A DNA stretch of 64,000 nt from Bryobacterales bacterium (GCA_016721425.1 JADKID010000042.1:124001-188000); one strand, 5' to 3'. Counted from the first letter of the stretch, positions 1 to 9,441 are shown. Numbers and translations are program-made. The notes: a model not told the origin generated them from the sequence alone.

Positions 1-451
1 CGCACGTGCGGTACAACCCGGGCGCTTCATTGTGCTGCGCCACTTTGCCGTCGGCGGAGCGCGCAAACCACTCCGGCCTTGCGGCGAGCACCTCTTCAAA
101 GGCATACGAAGGATCGAGCCGCGCGATGACGCGCAGCCCCGCCTTCCGCGCCGCCGCGCCATACTCGCCGAAGAGATCCCGCGTGCCCAGCCCTTTTGCC
201 CGCCGGTGCAGCGGCACCTCGGTGGGATAGAACGCCATGATCCCGCCGCAACTCACGATCAGTCCGTCCGCCTTCATCCGCGACCAGTAATCGATCCAGC
301 GCCCCACGTCCAGGGTGGCCGCGTCGGCCTCATTGATATTGAGCTGCCCCAGACGGCGCATCCTCAGATACCAGGCAGGCGCTACGGCTCCGGGCGCGAG
401 GCTCGCGGCTGCGGTGGCCGCGGTAATGGACAGGAACTGTCGTCGTTTCAT
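1..451 (-). CDS. Secreted glycoside-hydrolase-like protein (GHL6-type), C-terminus outside window
   Basis: Reading leftwards from an ATG at 451, an open frame of 150 codons runs off the window edge. The N-terminus begins [20 protein letters not shown], a Tat-like or Sec signal with two arginines before a hydrophobic alanine-rich stretch, so export is likely. The following segment ([17 protein letters not shown], then [20 protein letters not shown]) resembles the beta/alpha-barrel start of the 'hypothetical glycosyl hydrolase 6' group, in which a putative carbohydrate-active domain describes movement along barrel strands; this family match is from memory of the motif style. Catalytic residues cannot be judged because most of the domain is missing. 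The start lies 43 bp from the divergent LssY_C gene, so both promoters share that gap. Confidence 0.6.
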   Translation of the reverse strand, partial: MKRRQFLSITAATAAASLAPGAVAPAWYLRMRRLGQLNINEADAATLDVGRWIDYWSRMKADGLIVSCGGIMAFYPTEVPLHRRAKGLGTRDLFGEYGAAARKAGLRVIARLDPSYAFEEVLAARPEWFARSADGKVAQHNEAPGLYRTC

Positions 452-473
452 GTCTGTTTCCGGCTATGATAGT

Positions 474-479
474 AACAAT
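474..479 (+). promoter_or_regulatory. Candidate -10 box (TATGAT) for the LssY_C gene
   Basis: TATGAT lies 15 bp upstream of the ATG at 495 in the short divergent intergenic gap. No convincing -35 box is seen at the expected distance, so this is a weak call. Confidence 0.25.
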
Positions 480-494
480 ACCCGCAAACTCTGC

Positions 495-1979
495 ATGAAA
501 CGAATAGCCGCTATCCTGTTTCAACTAGTCCTGGCCCTCGCCCTGCCTGCAGCCACCCTGCCCAACGGTACGGCACTGGAAGTCCGCATCCGGCAGACCA
601 TCTCGTCCTACTCCAGCCGGTCCGGCACGGAGATCCGCGCCGAACTGATCGCGCCTGTCCTGGACAACGGCCGCACCATTCTCCCGCAGGGATCCGTCCT
701 CCGCGGCAGGCTCGCCGACGTCAAAGCCATCCGCATGGGCTTCCGCAATCTCCGCGCCTCGTTGCGGGTGGAATTCGACGAGCTCCAGTTGCCGGACGGC
801 TCCACGCATCCCGTTCAAACGCGCCTGGTCTCGGTGGATAGCGCGCGGGAAACCGTCGACGCGAACGGCAAGATCGTCGGTATCCGCGCCACCGCGCCGT
901 TTGGATTCCGTCTGGCCGGCATCGCCCGCAACGTCTTCATCTGGGACCCGCTGCTCCAGCTCGTCATCGCCGGCAGCACGGCCGCCGTCCTCAAATTCCC
1001 GGAAGCCGAGATCTATTATCCAGCTGGCACTGAGATGATGGTGTCTCTCGCCGCGCCGCTCACGCTCGACACCACTTGGTCCACGCCCCTGCCCCGCATC
1101 GCAATCAATATGGAGGAGCGCGAACGGCTACGCGACCTGGTCCGCAAGATGACCTATCGCACCTATACCGCTAAGAACCCGCGCCAGGCGGACTACGTCA
1201 ATCTCGTCTTCATCGGCGACCCGGAATGGATCGAACGCGCCTTCGCTGCCGCGGGCTGGCTGGAGGCGGACCGCCTGAGCAAGGCCACCGGCTGGATGTC
1301 CTTCCGCTCGCTGGCCGAAGCTCGCCCCTACCCCACCGCCCCCATGAGCACCATGACCCTGGATGAATCGCCCGCCCGGTTCCAGTTCTCCAAGGCACTC
1401 AACAGTTACTCCAAGCGCCACCATCTGCGCATCTTCGATCAGTCTGAACAGTGGAACGGCCGCGCCATTGGCGCCGCCTCCTCCACGCAGGATGTGGCCG
1501 TCACGTGGGCCTTCCGCAACAACCGGCTGATCCATGTGATTGATCGCAACATCGACAATGAGCGCGCCAAAATCATCAACGATCTCGTCTACACCGGCTG
1601 CGTGGACGCCGCCCAACTGGTGTCGCGCCCGTGGGTGCCCCAGCAGGCGAAGGTGGCCACGGGCGAGATGATCCACACCGATGGCGCCGTGGCAGTGCTC
1701 GAGTTGAATCCCTGCCGCACGCCCTTGCGCACCCTCGCCAGTGACGCCCCCCTGCCGGTGAGCGGCGGTAAGGCAGAGCGCGCGGGCCGCAAGTTCGTCC
1801 TCATCCTCGGCAACGACCTCACTTTCAACAACCCCATCTATCAGGCGGGCAAGGGCGTGCGGTTCCTGTGGCGCCGCGCCACGGGACGGGATCGACACAC
1901 AGCCCCCACCCGCACAGCCGTTCTGGAGCGAGCCACTGAGTTGGATTCCACCGATCCGCCCCGGAACGGTTTACCCTAG
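495..1979 (+). CDS. Exported LssY C-terminal domain protein
   Basis: The 494-residue product starts at the ATG at 495, chosen because it opens a classic signal peptide (MKRIAAILFQLVLALALPAA); the open frame extends further upstream but only across the divergent gene. The N-terminal half (about residues 25-200) looks like a beta-rich domain with a segment on 'raw material' such as LPNGTALEVRIRQ and ILPQGSVLRGRL, resembling TrbI/VirB10-like beta structure. Residues about 210-420 match the LssY_C type: TAKNPRQADYVNLVFIGDPE, AAGWLEADRL and the AFRNNRLIHVIDRNID segment. In other proteins this domain sits behind PAP2 or SNARE-associated membrane domains; its biochemical role is unknown. The gene ends 8 bp before the MscS gene, so the two are probably cotranscribed. 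Confidence 0.75.
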   Translation: MKRIAAILFQLVLALALPAATLPNGTALEVRIRQTISSYSSRSGTEIRAELIAPVLDNGRTILPQGSVLRGRLADVKAIRMGFRNLRASLRVEFDELQLPDGSTHPVQTRLVSVDSARETVDANGKIVGIRATAPFGFRLAGIARNVFIWDPLLQLVIAGSTAAVLKFPEAEIYYPAGTEMMVSLAAPLTLDTTWSTPLPRIAINMEERERLRDLVRKMTYRTYTAKNPRQADYVNLVFIGDPEWIERAFAAAGWLEADRLSKATGWMSFRSLAEARPYPTAPMSTMTLDESPARFQFSKALNSYSKRHHLRIFDQSEQWNGRAIGAASSTQDVAVTWAFRNNRLIHVIDRNIDNERAKIINDLVYTGCVDAAQLVSRPWVPQQAKVATGEMIHTDGAVAVLELNPCRTPLRTLASDAPLPVSGGKAERAGRKFVLILGNDLTFNNPIYQAGKGVRFLWRRATGRDRHTAPTRTAVLERATELDSTDPPRNGLP

Positions 1980-1987
1980 TTCCTGAC

Positions 1988-3538
1988 ATGCTTCTTCGCC
2001 TGTGGTTGGCGTCTTTCACCGCACTCGTCGCGCTGGCACAAAACCCGGGCGCGCCCGTCGTGTTGGAAAACCACGAGGTGTTCCGCATCGAGGCCGCCTT
2101 CGGTCCCTACTCGGCGCGCGACCGGGCAAACGATGTCAGCTTGCGGCTGCGGGCCATTGTCGAGCGCGGCAGAACAGATCCCGTCGTCACCACCTACGTC
2201 CCCATTGAGAACGCCACCGTGATTACTACCGGCGGCATACTTGTGCTGACAGTCCTGGAAGCCGATGCGAAAGCCGCGGGTAAGCCGCAGGCGCAACTCG
2301 CCGGCGAGTATGCCGCGGCCATCCGAGGCGCATTGAGTTCGTACCGCGAGCAGCACACCTACTGGAGCTATTTCCTCGCCTCCGCTCAAGCTCTCGCCGC
2401 GTGGGCCGTGTTTCTCGGATTCATTTGGCTAGTGCGGCGCGTTGTCGGTTGGCTGAGGACTCGCATGGACCTCTGGGGCGCCCAGAAGGCCACCTCCCAA
2501 CAGGCACGCGGCCTGGGACGGATCCTTTGGGAGCGGGCATCCCTGCTCCTGTTCACCGCGGCGCGCGTCTTCCTTTGGTTCTTTATCCTTTTTCAGTTCT
2601 CGTTCCTGATCTCTTACACCTTCGGCCTGTTCCCGCAGACCGCCGGCATCTCCACCACGTTGCTCGATTACCTGCGATCGACGTTTGGCGGTATCTGGAA
2701 CGCCATCCTGAACTACCTCCCCAGCGGTGGATTCGTCATCATCGTCGGTTTCATCACGCACTATCTCCTGCGCGTTCTAGCCTTCCTCACCAGGGCCGTG
2801 GAGCAGGGCGACCTGCCCATCTCCTGGCTCCATCCGGAGATGGCCCGGCCCACCTATCAACTAGTCCGGATCTTTGTTCTCATCTTCGCCCTGGTGGTGG
2901 TGTTCCCTTATCTCCCCGGCGGCCAGTCTGACGCCTTCAAGGGGGTTTCGATTTTGCTCGGCCTCCTCATCTCCGTCGGCTCCGGCTCCTCGATCAGCAA
3001 TGTCCTGGCGGGCATCATGATCACCTACATGCGTCCCTACCGGATCGGCGACCGTGTCAAAATTGCGGACACCCTCGGCGACGTCCTGGAGAAGAGCCTG
3101 TTGGTCACACGCATCCGGACTATCAAGAACGTGGAAGTGGTCATCCCCAACTCTTCCATTCTGGGCAGCCAGATTCTCAACTACAGCGCCATGGCGCGCA
3201 GCCGCGGCCTAGTGCTGCACACGACGGTTACCATCGGGTACTCCACGCCTTGGCCCCAGGTGCAGGAGCTTCTGATTTCGGCCGCCAAGCGTACGAATGC
3301 GATCGTGGCCGATCCGGCGCCCTACGTGCTGCAGACAAGTCTGAACGACTTCCATGTGAGCTACGAACTCAACGCCTTCACCGAGAGTCCGAACGTCTTT
3401 GAGTTCACCTACTCCGAACTGCACCAGAACATTCAGGACACCTTTGCCGAGGCCGGAGTAGAGATCATGTCGCCAGGGTTTCTGGCGATCCGGAAGGGCC
3501 CGGTTCAATTGCCAGAGCCATCTGGCCCCACGGTATAG
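1988..3538 (+). CDS. MscS-family mechanosensitive ion channel
   Basis: The 516-residue protein has an N-terminal signal-like segment and about 110 residues of periplasmic-type sequence. At least four hydrophobic spans follow (near residues 120-145, 180-215, 245-270 and 290-310). The MscS core starts at about 320: the glycine/serine-rich pore helix GLLISVGSGSSISNVLAG, then YMRPYRIGDRVKI of the beta domain, and the cytoplasmic alpha/beta cage. MscS channels open under membrane tension and release solutes after hypo-osmotic shock; this longer form with an N-terminal extension resembles plant and cyanobacterial types. The last 74 bp overlap the 3' end of the convergent radical SAM gene. It follows the LssY_C gene closely. 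Confidence 0.9.
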   Translation: MLLRLWLASFTALVALAQNPGAPVVLENHEVFRIEAAFGPYSARDRANDVSLRLRAIVERGRTDPVVTTYVPIENATVITTGGILVLTVLEADAKAAGKPQAQLAGEYAAAIRGALSSYREQHTYWSYFLASAQALAAWAVFLGFIWLVRRVVGWLRTRMDLWGAQKATSQQARGLGRILWERASLLLFTAARVFLWFFILFQFSFLISYTFGLFPQTAGISTTLLDYLRSTFGGIWNAILNYLPSGGFVIIVGFITHYLLRVLAFLTRAVEQGDLPISWLHPEMARPTYQLVRIFVLIFALVVVFPYLPGGQSDAFKGVSILLGLLISVGSGSSISNVLAGIMITYMRPYRIGDRVKIADTLGDVLEKSLLVTRIRTIKNVEVVIPNSSILGSQILNYSAMARSRGLVLHTTVTIGYSTPWPQVQELLISAAKRTNAIVADPAPYVLQTSLNDFHVSYELNAFTESPNVFEFTYSELHQNIQDTFAEAGVEIMSPGFLAIRKGPVQLPEPSGPTV

Positions 3539-4445
3539 CCGGCGCCGTCCGCCGCAAGCCGTACTTGTTCTTGAGAGCCTGCACGGTGGCGCGCAGGCGT
3601 GCCTCATATTCACCCCCGATGTGGCTCTTTCGCGCAAAGTGCGCACGGTAGGCCCGCGCCAGGTGCGGAAAACGCTCCTCCAGAAACGGCAGGAAAACGG
3701 CCAGTGCGCAGGCTTTCAAGAACACGGGCTGCGCCCAAAGATGCCCTGCGCCCACGGCCTGCGCCGCCCGAGCAACCGCCTCCAGCGATGCCGCGCCATC
3801 GTTGATCCCCGGCATCACCGGGCTGGCCGCCACGCCCACCTCCACGCCGGCGCGGGCCAGCGCAGCCAGCGCGCCCAGGCGCAGATCCGGACGCGGCGCC
3901 ATCGGTTCCAGCATCCTGGCCAGATCCGCATCCATCGTGGTGACCGTCATGTTCACGCGCACGCGGTTGCGCGCCGCCACAGCCGCCAGTAGCTCCGCAT
4001 CCCGCGCCACCAGATCAGACTTCGTCGTGATCGCCAGTTGAAACCCCTCCCGCCTCAAAAACACTTCCAGCACTTTCCGTGTCAAACAATATCGCCGCTC
4101 CGCGGGTTGGTAGGGATCTGTGGCCGTGCCGATGGCGATCCAGTCCTCCGGCTTCACCGCGCGCAGTTCCCGTGAAAACGCCCGCACATCGAAATCTTTG
4201 GCGAAGATGGCGCGCTCGAAATCCAACGGATCGCGCAGTTCCATGAACTCGTGGGTATAGCGCGCGTAGCAGTATTTGCAGCCGAACTCGCAGCCGCGGT
4301 AGGGATTAATGGTCCACTGAAACGGCATGCGCTCGCCCGCGCAGCGGTTCAGGAGCGAGCGCGAGGGGAGAGTGCGGTACTCCACGACGGCCTTGTGGGC
4401 GAGTGAGGCGCCGTCGTGTGCCAGCTTGGCGATCCCGGTCAGCAT
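3465..4445 (-). CDS. SPL/Rv2578c-type radical SAM protein
   Basis: The product of 326 residues carries the radical SAM iron-sulfur motif near residues 50-63 (GCEFGCKYCYAR, i.e. CxxxCxxC), preceded by WTINPYRGC, which is characteristic of the spore-photoproduct-lyase-like family including Rv2578c. DWIAIGTATDPYQPAE and LAITTKSDLVARD are further family hallmarks. These proteins bind a 4Fe-4S cluster and cleave S-adenosylmethionine; the substrate of the non-spore members is not established. No sporulation context is present, so DNA photoproduct repair should not be assumed. The 3' end overlaps the MscS gene by 74 bp on the opposite strand, and the start is 65 bp from the divergent GH116 gene. Confidence 0.85.
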   Translation of the reverse strand: MLTGIAKLAHDGASLAHKAVVEYRTLPSRSLLNRCAGERMPFQWTINPYRGCEFGCKYCYARYTHEFMELRDPLDFERAIFAKDFDVRAFSRELRAVKPEDWIAIGTATDPYQPAERRYCLTRKVLEVFLRREGFQLAITTKSDLVARDAELLAAVAARNRVRVNMTVTTMDADLARMLEPMAPRPDLRLGALAALARAGVEVGVAASPVMPGINDGAASLEAVARAAQAVGAGHLWAQPVFLKACALAVFLPFLEERFPHLARAYRAHFARKSHIGGEYEARLRATVQALKNKYGLRRTAPAIPWGQMALAIEPGPSGSPETLAT

Positions 4446-4509
4446 GCGTCAAGTTTCGCCTTTTCTTCTCTCCCTGTCAAGCCTGGTGGATTTGCGATAT
4501 CGTTACCTG

Positions 4510-7038
4510 ATGCAACTCGGTCGTAGAGGCTTCTTCCAGGTCGCAGCCGCCGCCACTGCCGCCCCATCCGTCGAGCTACCGCCCAGCCAATCCGGGATTC
4601 GATGGCCCCGCAAATTCACTGGCGCCCACCTCGCCCAGATCGCCTTTCCTCTCGGCGGTATCGCCGCCGGATCGGTATCGCTGGGCGGGCGCGGCCAGCT
4701 TCGCGATTGGGAGATTTTCAATCGCCCGGACAAAGGCAACGCGCCGAACTACGCTCTGCCCTCGATCTGGGCGCAGGTGGCCGGACGCAAACCTGTGGCT
4801 CTCGCCGCCGAGGCGCGCTACCTGCCGCCCTACGAGGGATCTTCCGGGCTGGGCTCCAACAACGCACCGGGATTGCCGCGGCTCGATAGCGCCGTCTTCA
4901 CCGGCGAGTACCCGATGGCGCGCATCGACTTCCGCGACCGCCGCCTGCCCGTCCAACTTGCGCTGGAAGCGTTCACGCCGATCTTCCCGCTCGACGCCGA
5001 CGCCTCCGGGCTGCCGGCCGCCGTGCTGCGCTATCGCGTCAAAAATCCCAACGTGGCGGCGGCGCAAGTGGCGCTGTGCTGGTCTCTCGACAACATGGTG
5101 GGCACTGGCGAAGACCGGCTGAATGAGCGCCGTGAATCGGCGGGCCTGCGCGGAATTCTGATGTCCAATCCAAAGCTCGCCGCCGACCATGCGCTGAAGG
5201 GCACGATGGCGCTGGCCGCGCTCGGCGACGGCGACGTATCGATCTGGCGCGGCTGGCCCAAGGGCCGGTGGTGGAACAGCCCGATGCTTTTCTGGGATGA
5301 ATTCAGCACCAAGGGCCGGCTGGAAACAGAGCCGGAGCCACGAAACGCGGTGGGCGCAGTTTGTTTCAGGAAGGAAATCGCCGCAGGCGCGGAGGCAGAG
5401 TTCACGTTCGTGCTGGCCTGGCACTTCCCCAACCGAACGCCGGAGCGCTGCGGCTGGCACGCGTCCAAAGGCGACGAGAAGACGCTGATCGGCAACTGGT
5501 ACTGCCAGCAACACGCCGATGCCTGGGCCGCGGCGGAATCGCTCGCGCGCGACCTGAAATCGTTGGAGGCGAAGACGCGCGCCTTTGTGCAGACCGTACG
5601 CGAATCCACGCTGCCCGGCGCCGTCAAGGATGCCGCCATGAGCAATCTCTCGACTCTGGCTACGACGACGAGCTTCCGCACGGCCGACGGCGAGTTCCAC
5701 GGCTTTGAGGGCGTCAACGACAAAGCCGGCTGCTGCTACGGGTCCTGCACGCACGTGTGGAACTACGAGACCACCACGCCGATGCTGTTCCCGACGCTCT
5801 CGCGGAGCCTGCGCCGCAATGCGTTCGGCTGGGCCATGGATGAGCGCGGGGCGATGCACTTCCGTGAAGTTCTCCCGGCCGGCAAAGAGCGCAGCAGCAT
5901 CATCGCCGCCGACGGGCAGTGGGGCCAGATCATGAAGGCCTGGCTGGATTACCGCTTGTGCGGCGACAAGCAGTGGCTCACGGCCATCTGGCCCAGGGTG
6001 CAGAAGGCTCTCGAATTCGCATGGTCGCCCGGCAGTTGGGATGCCGATCAGGACGGCGTGGCGGAGGGCGTCCAGCACAATACGTACGACGTGGAGTTCT
6101 ACGGGCCGAACCCGCAGTGCGGCATCTACTACCTGGGCGCTCTGCGCGCCGCGGAAGAGATGGCCCGCGCGCTAGGCGACACAGCTTACGCCGCCCGTTG
6201 CCGCGCGCTTTTCGACAAGGGATCCAAGTGGATCGACGCTAATCTGTTCACAGGCGAGTTTTACATCCAGAAGGTGCGCGGCACGAAACGCGAGAACGTG
6301 GCCAAGGATCTGATCTCTGACATGGGCTCCGACACCAGTGAGCAGCCGGAGTTTCAGGTGGGCGACGGCTGCCTGCTGGATCAGCTGATCGGCCAGTATC
6401 AGGCCGAGGCGTGCGGCCTGGGCCCGCTGCTGGACGAGGCTAAGATGCGCAAGGCCTTGGAGTCTATTTACCAATACAACTTCAAGCGCGACATGGGCCG
6501 GCATGAAAGCGTGCAGCGCATCTTCGCGCTGAATGACGAGGCGGCGCTGGTGATCTGCGACTACGGCAAAGGCACGCGCCCGCGCATTCCCTTCCCGTAC
6601 TACGCTGAGGTGTTCACGGGCATCGAGTACACCACCGCGTCTCAGTTCCTCTATTCCGGGATGACGGCCCAGGGCATCGAGTGCATCGAGAACATCAGGC
6701 GGCGCTACGACGGCCAGCGGCGAAATCCCTGGAACGAAGCGGAGTGCGGCCACCACTACGCCCGGGCGATGGCGGCGTGGAGCGGGATCCTCGCGCTCAG
6801 CGGATTCAGCTATGACGCCGCGGCGCGGCGGCTCGAAGTGAAACCGCGGCGGCGCGTGGCGGTGTTCCGTTCGTTCTGGTCCACGGGTACGGGATGGGGC
6901 TGGTTTGAGCTGGGCCCGAAGCTGACGATTCACGTCGAGCAGGGATCGCTGGCGATTGCTGAGGTACAACTGAAGGGCCGCGCGGTCAAACCGACGGACC
7001 CTGTGCTGATCCAGGCCGGCACGAACTGGAGTTGCTAG
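4510..7038 (+). CDS. GH116-family glycoside hydrolase (GBA2-type), exported
   Basis: The ATG at 4510 gives 842 residues with a Tat-like leader (MQLGRRGFFQVAAAATAAP). The N-terminal beta-sandwich domain (about residues 30-330) starts with the family signature FPLGGIAAGSVSLGGRGQLRD; an alpha/alpha-barrel catalytic domain follows (about 390-800). Family members (human GBA2, archaeal SSO1353, TxGH116) hydrolyse beta-glucosides or beta-xylosides with retention. Glu420 in HVWNYE is the likely nucleophile and Asp527 in NTYD the likely acid/base, assigned by motif rather than alignment. The upstream in-frame extension overlaps the divergent radical SAM gene and is rejected. The 3' end overlaps the convergent glycosyltransferase by 4 bp. 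Substrate cannot be told from sequence. Confidence 0.85.
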   Translation: MQLGRRGFFQVAAAATAAPSVELPPSQSGIRWPRKFTGAHLAQIAFPLGGIAAGSVSLGGRGQLRDWEIFNRPDKGNAPNYALPSIWAQVAGRKPVALAAEARYLPPYEGSSGLGSNNAPGLPRLDSAVFTGEYPMARIDFRDRRLPVQLALEAFTPIFPLDADASGLPAAVLRYRVKNPNVAAAQVALCWSLDNMVGTGEDRLNERRESAGLRGILMSNPKLAADHALKGTMALAALGDGDVSIWRGWPKGRWWNSPMLFWDEFSTKGRLETEPEPRNAVGAVCFRKEIAAGAEAEFTFVLAWHFPNRTPERCGWHASKGDEKTLIGNWYCQQHADAWAAAESLARDLKSLEAKTRAFVQTVRESTLPGAVKDAAMSNLSTLATTTSFRTADGEFHGFEGVNDKAGCCYGSCTHVWNYETTTPMLFPTLSRSLRRNAFGWAMDERGAMHFREVLPAGKERSSIIAADGQWGQIMKAWLDYRLCGDKQWLTAIWPRVQKALEFAWSPGSWDADQDGVAEGVQHNTYDVEFYGPNPQCGIYYLGALRAAEEMARALGDTAYAARCRALFDKGSKWIDANLFTGEFYIQKVRGTKRENVAKDLISDMGSDTSEQPEFQVGDGCLLDQLIGQYQAEACGLGPLLDEAKMRKALESIYQYNFKRDMGRHESVQRIFALNDEAALVICDYGKGTRPRIPFPYYAEVFTGIEYTTASQFLYSGMTAQGIECIENIRRRYDGQRRNPWNEAECGHHYARAMAAWSGILALSGFSYDAAARRLEVKPRRRVAVFRSFWSTGTGWGWFELGPKLTIHVEQGSLAIAEVQLKGRAVKPTDPVLIQAGTNWSC

Positions 7039-8075
7039 CGCTTGGTGAAGACAAACTGGCGCTGGATGGCGAAGTTGCCGAGGAATAGCAGGCCCTCGGC
7101 CAGCAGCTTCGCGCCCAGGACCGGCAGGTGCGCCTGATCGCGCAAGAGCTCGATGAGGCCGAAACTGACCCAGCCGGAAACCGCCACCAGCGCGGCGTAC
7201 CGGGCAAAGGTGATCCACGGCGCGACATCGCTGCGGAACACCACCGAGCGCAGAACGAGGAACGCCACGCACATCGCGACGATCCGTCCCGCCGCCTGAC
7301 TGAGGGCGAGATCGCCGAACCGGGCGTAGACGGCGCTGAAGACCAGCGTGTCCACGCCGGCAGCCAGTAGGGCGGAGCCGCAATAGCGCAGGAACACAAA
7401 GTAGATCCGGAAGCTATCGCGCAGTGGATTGAAGTGGGACGCGCGGTTGCCGTCGAGATAGATGGTCTCGATGCCGACCTCTTCAATGGCGCCGCCGCGG
7501 CCCCGCACCAGGGTCTCTAGTTCAAAATCATAACCCTGGATGGGCACGCGCAGGCTATCGCGGCACTGAGCGGCGGGCCAGCCGCGCAGCCCGGTCTGCG
7601 TATCGCGCAGCAGTTTGCCGGTGAATACCAGAAAGACCAGCCGTGTGAGGACGTTGCCGAAACGGCTGCGGAGCGGAATGTGCGCCGGGAACTCGCGCGC
7701 GCCCAACACCAGCGCATCCGGATGTTCCATCAACCGCCGGGCGACCTTCAGAATATCGGCCGGGGCGTGCTGCCCATCGGCGTCGGCAGTGACCACACCG
7801 CACGTCTCCGGCCATGTGACCAGGCAGTGATTGAACCCTGTCTTGAGCGCCGCGCCCTTGCCCAGATTGACGGCATGGCGCAGGAGCGTGACGCCGGGCA
7901 ATGCGCCCACGCGCTGGAAAATTGCATCACACGCCGCATCGCTGCCATCGTCCACGATCACGACCGTGGCCAGTGCGCCATCGACGTTCAAGCGCTGCAC
8001 GCCGGAGACAACGTGTTCCAGTTCGGCGCCCGGTTGAAAAGCCGGAATCAACAATATCGGATTTCTCGGATTCAA
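7035..8075 (-). CDS. GT2 glycosyltransferase fused to a GtrA-like membrane domain
   Basis: This 346-residue protein starts at TTG 8075; an in-frame stop lies only four codons upstream and no in-frame ATG occurs nearby. Residues 5-215 form a GT-A fold of the polyprenyl-phosphate sugar transferase kind: ILLIPAFQPG, VVIVDDGSD, HAVNLGKGAALKTGF and TADADGQHAP (the DxD-type metal site). Residues about 225-345 hold four hydrophobic spans ending in NFAIQRQFVFTKR, typical of GtrA/DPMS-type flippase domains. A likely role is transfer of a sugar from a nucleotide to a lipid carrier and its movement across the membrane for surface glycan assembly. It is divergent from the aldolase gene. Confidence 0.85.
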   Translation of the reverse strand: MNPRNPILLIPAFQPGAELEHVVSGVQRLNVDGALATVVIVDDGSDAACDAIFQRVGALPGVTLLRHAVNLGKGAALKTGFNHCLVTWPETCGVVTADADGQHAPADILKVARRLMEHPDALVLGAREFPAHIPLRSRFGNVLTRLVFLVFTGKLLRDTQTGLRGWPAAQCRDSLRVPIQGYDFELETLVRGRGGAIEEVGIETIYLDGNRASHFNPLRDSFRIYFVFLRYCGSALLAAGVDTLVFSAVYARFGDLALSQAAGRIVAMCVAFLVLRSVVFRSDVAPWITFARYAALVAVSGWVSFGLIELLRDQAHLPVLGAKLLAEGLLFLGNFAIQRQFVFTKR

Positions 8076-8123
8076 CCCATTACTCTAACGCAGACCGCGC
8101 CCCCCGCTACAATGAAAGCTGAC

Positions 8124-9116
8124 ATGTCTCTCACCTCAGGCAAACTCCGCCATCTCAAGGCGCTCTCCAACGCGGAGGGCATTATCGCCGCAGTCGCCAT
8201 GGATCAACGCGGTAGCCTCTTGAAATCAATTGGAGCGGCCCGAGGCGTAGACAAGTCGTCGGTAACCGCGGCGATGATGGGCGAGTTCAAGACCGCCGTC
8301 ACCAAGGTATTGAGTCCGCACGGCACGGCGATCCTGCTCGACCCCGAATATGGACTGACCGCCGCCGCCGCGCACGCGCCCAATTGCGGCCTGATCCTGG
8401 CCTATGAGCTCTCCGGCTACGACAACACGCAACCCGGCCGAATGCCGGACCTGATCCCGAACGTGTCCGTCCGGCGCATTCAGGAATGGGGCGCCAGCGC
8501 GGTGAAGCTCCTGGTCTACTACACGCCGATGGAAGATGCCGCGGTGAACGATCGCAAGCACGCCTTCGTGGAGCGTGTCGGGGCGGAGTGCGCGGCGCTG
8601 GACATCCCGTTTTTCCTCGAAGTGGTGGGCTATGATCCGGCGGGCGGCGACGAGAAATCATTGGCCTACGCAAGGCTCAAGCCGCGGATCGTGATCGACA
8701 TCATGAGCGAGTTTTCCAAGCCGCGTTTCGGCGCCGACGTGTTGAAAGTGGAGGTGCCGGTGCTGAGCCCGTGGATTGGCGCTGCGTACAGCCGGCAGGA
8801 GGCTCTGAACTTCTTCAAGGAAGCTTCCGATGCGGCGTCCAAGCCGTTCATCTACCTCAGCGCTGGAGTGAACAACGACGTCTTTCTCGACCAGCTCAGC
8901 ATGGCGGGCGAATCGGGTGCGGCCTATTCGGGTGTCTTGTGCGGACGGGCCACCTGGAAGGAAGGCATTCCGGTCTATGCTCAGCAGGGCGCCACGTCAC
9001 TGGAACAGTGGCTGGCCGGCGAAGGCCTGCGCAACCTGCGGCGCGTCAACAACGCCATCAAGACAGCCCACCCGTGGTGGGAGAAGCTGGGGCTGACAGC
9101 CGCCGAAGTGGGCTGA
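8124..9116 (+). CDS. LacD-type class I aldolase (tagatose 1,6-bisphosphate aldolase-like)
   Basis: The predicted 330-residue enzyme is close to the usual 326 residues of LacD. The LacD hallmarks are present: LKALSNAEGIIAAVAMDQRG near the N-terminus, ILLDPEYGL, VKLLVYYTPM (with the candidate Schiff-base lysine), PFFLEVVGYD, VLKVEVPVLSPWI and PFIYLSAGVNNDVF. The family splits tagatose 1,6-bisphosphate into dihydroxyacetone phosphate and glyceraldehyde 3-phosphate, but members often accept other ketose bisphosphates. ATG 8124 was preferred to ATG 8112 because it fits family starts; a TACAAT sequence at 8108-8113 would place transcription just upstream, hinting at a leaderless or near-leaderless message. 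No other lac or tagatose genes are adjacent. Confidence 0.85.
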   Translation: MSLTSGKLRHLKALSNAEGIIAAVAMDQRGSLLKSIGAARGVDKSSVTAAMMGEFKTAVTKVLSPHGTAILLDPEYGLTAAAAHAPNCGLILAYELSGYDNTQPGRMPDLIPNVSVRRIQEWGASAVKLLVYYTPMEDAAVNDRKHAFVERVGAECAALDIPFFLEVVGYDPAGGDEKSLAYARLKPRIVIDIMSEFSKPRFGADVLKVEVPVLSPWIGAAYSRQEALNFFKEASDAASKPFIYLSAGVNNDVFLDQLSMAGESGAAYSGVLCGRATWKEGIPVYAQQGATSLEQWLAGEGLRNLRRVNNAIKTAHPWWEKLGLTAAEVG

Positions 9117-9126
9117 TCCGCGGTCC

Positions 9127-9441
9127 TTACTGGACGGCTTCCTTGGCTGCTTCCTTTGCGCGCCGGCCTGCATCGCGCGTCTCGCGCTTCACCTCTTCGG
9201 CCGCCTTCTTGAGCTCGCGCTCCGTTTCCTTGGCAGCCTGTTTCACTTCCTTTTGCGCGTCGCGCGTGGCGTCCTTGACTTCCTCGGCAGCCTGTTTTAC
9301 TTCCTTTTGCGCGTCGCGTGTGGCGTCCTTGACCTCCTTGGCGGCTTCGCGCAAGTCCTGATGAACTTCGCGCCGGTCCTGGTGCGAGCACCCGCCGAGC
9401 GCTCCAATCGTCAAAACCAACAGGTACACAATTTGTTTCAT
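9127..9441 (-). CDS. Small coiled-coil lipoprotein with internal repeat
   Basis: The 104-residue product starts [22 protein letters not shown] is a good lipobox, so Cys18 would be lipidated and the protein held at a membrane. The rest is charged, alanine-rich and without prolines, built of [21 protein letters not shown] heptad-like units, predicting one long amphipathic helix of the Lpp/LEA-like kind. Function is unknown; such proteins may act as envelope spacers. ATG 9441 overlaps the stop of the upstream beta-propeller gene (ATGA), so translation is probably coupled. It ends 10 bp from the convergent aldolase gene. Confidence 0.7.
   Translation of the reverse strand: MKQIVYLLVLTIGALGGCSHQDRREVHQDLREAAKEVKDATRDAQKEVKQAAEEVKDATRDAQKEVKQAAKETERELKKAAEEVKRETRDAGRRAKEAAKEAVQ
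9232..9339. repeat. 54-bp tandem duplication inside the coiled-coil lipoprotein gene
   Basis: Two copies of a 54-bp unit lie head to tail (units begin at 9232 and 9286) and encode the 18-residue repeat [18 protein letters not shown]. They differ at only a few positions, and a diverged continuation is visible from 9340. Confidence 0.8.

Noticed and set aside
3465..3538. Possible fusion or error at the MscS/radical SAM overlap
   Set aside because: Both genes keep normal C-termini; a 74-bp convergent overlap is plausible.
6172..7383. 403-residue minus-strand frame across the 3' end of GH116 and the glycosyltransferase
   Set aside because: It overlaps two well-supported genes in other frames and has the arginine-rich composition of GC-rich shadow frames.
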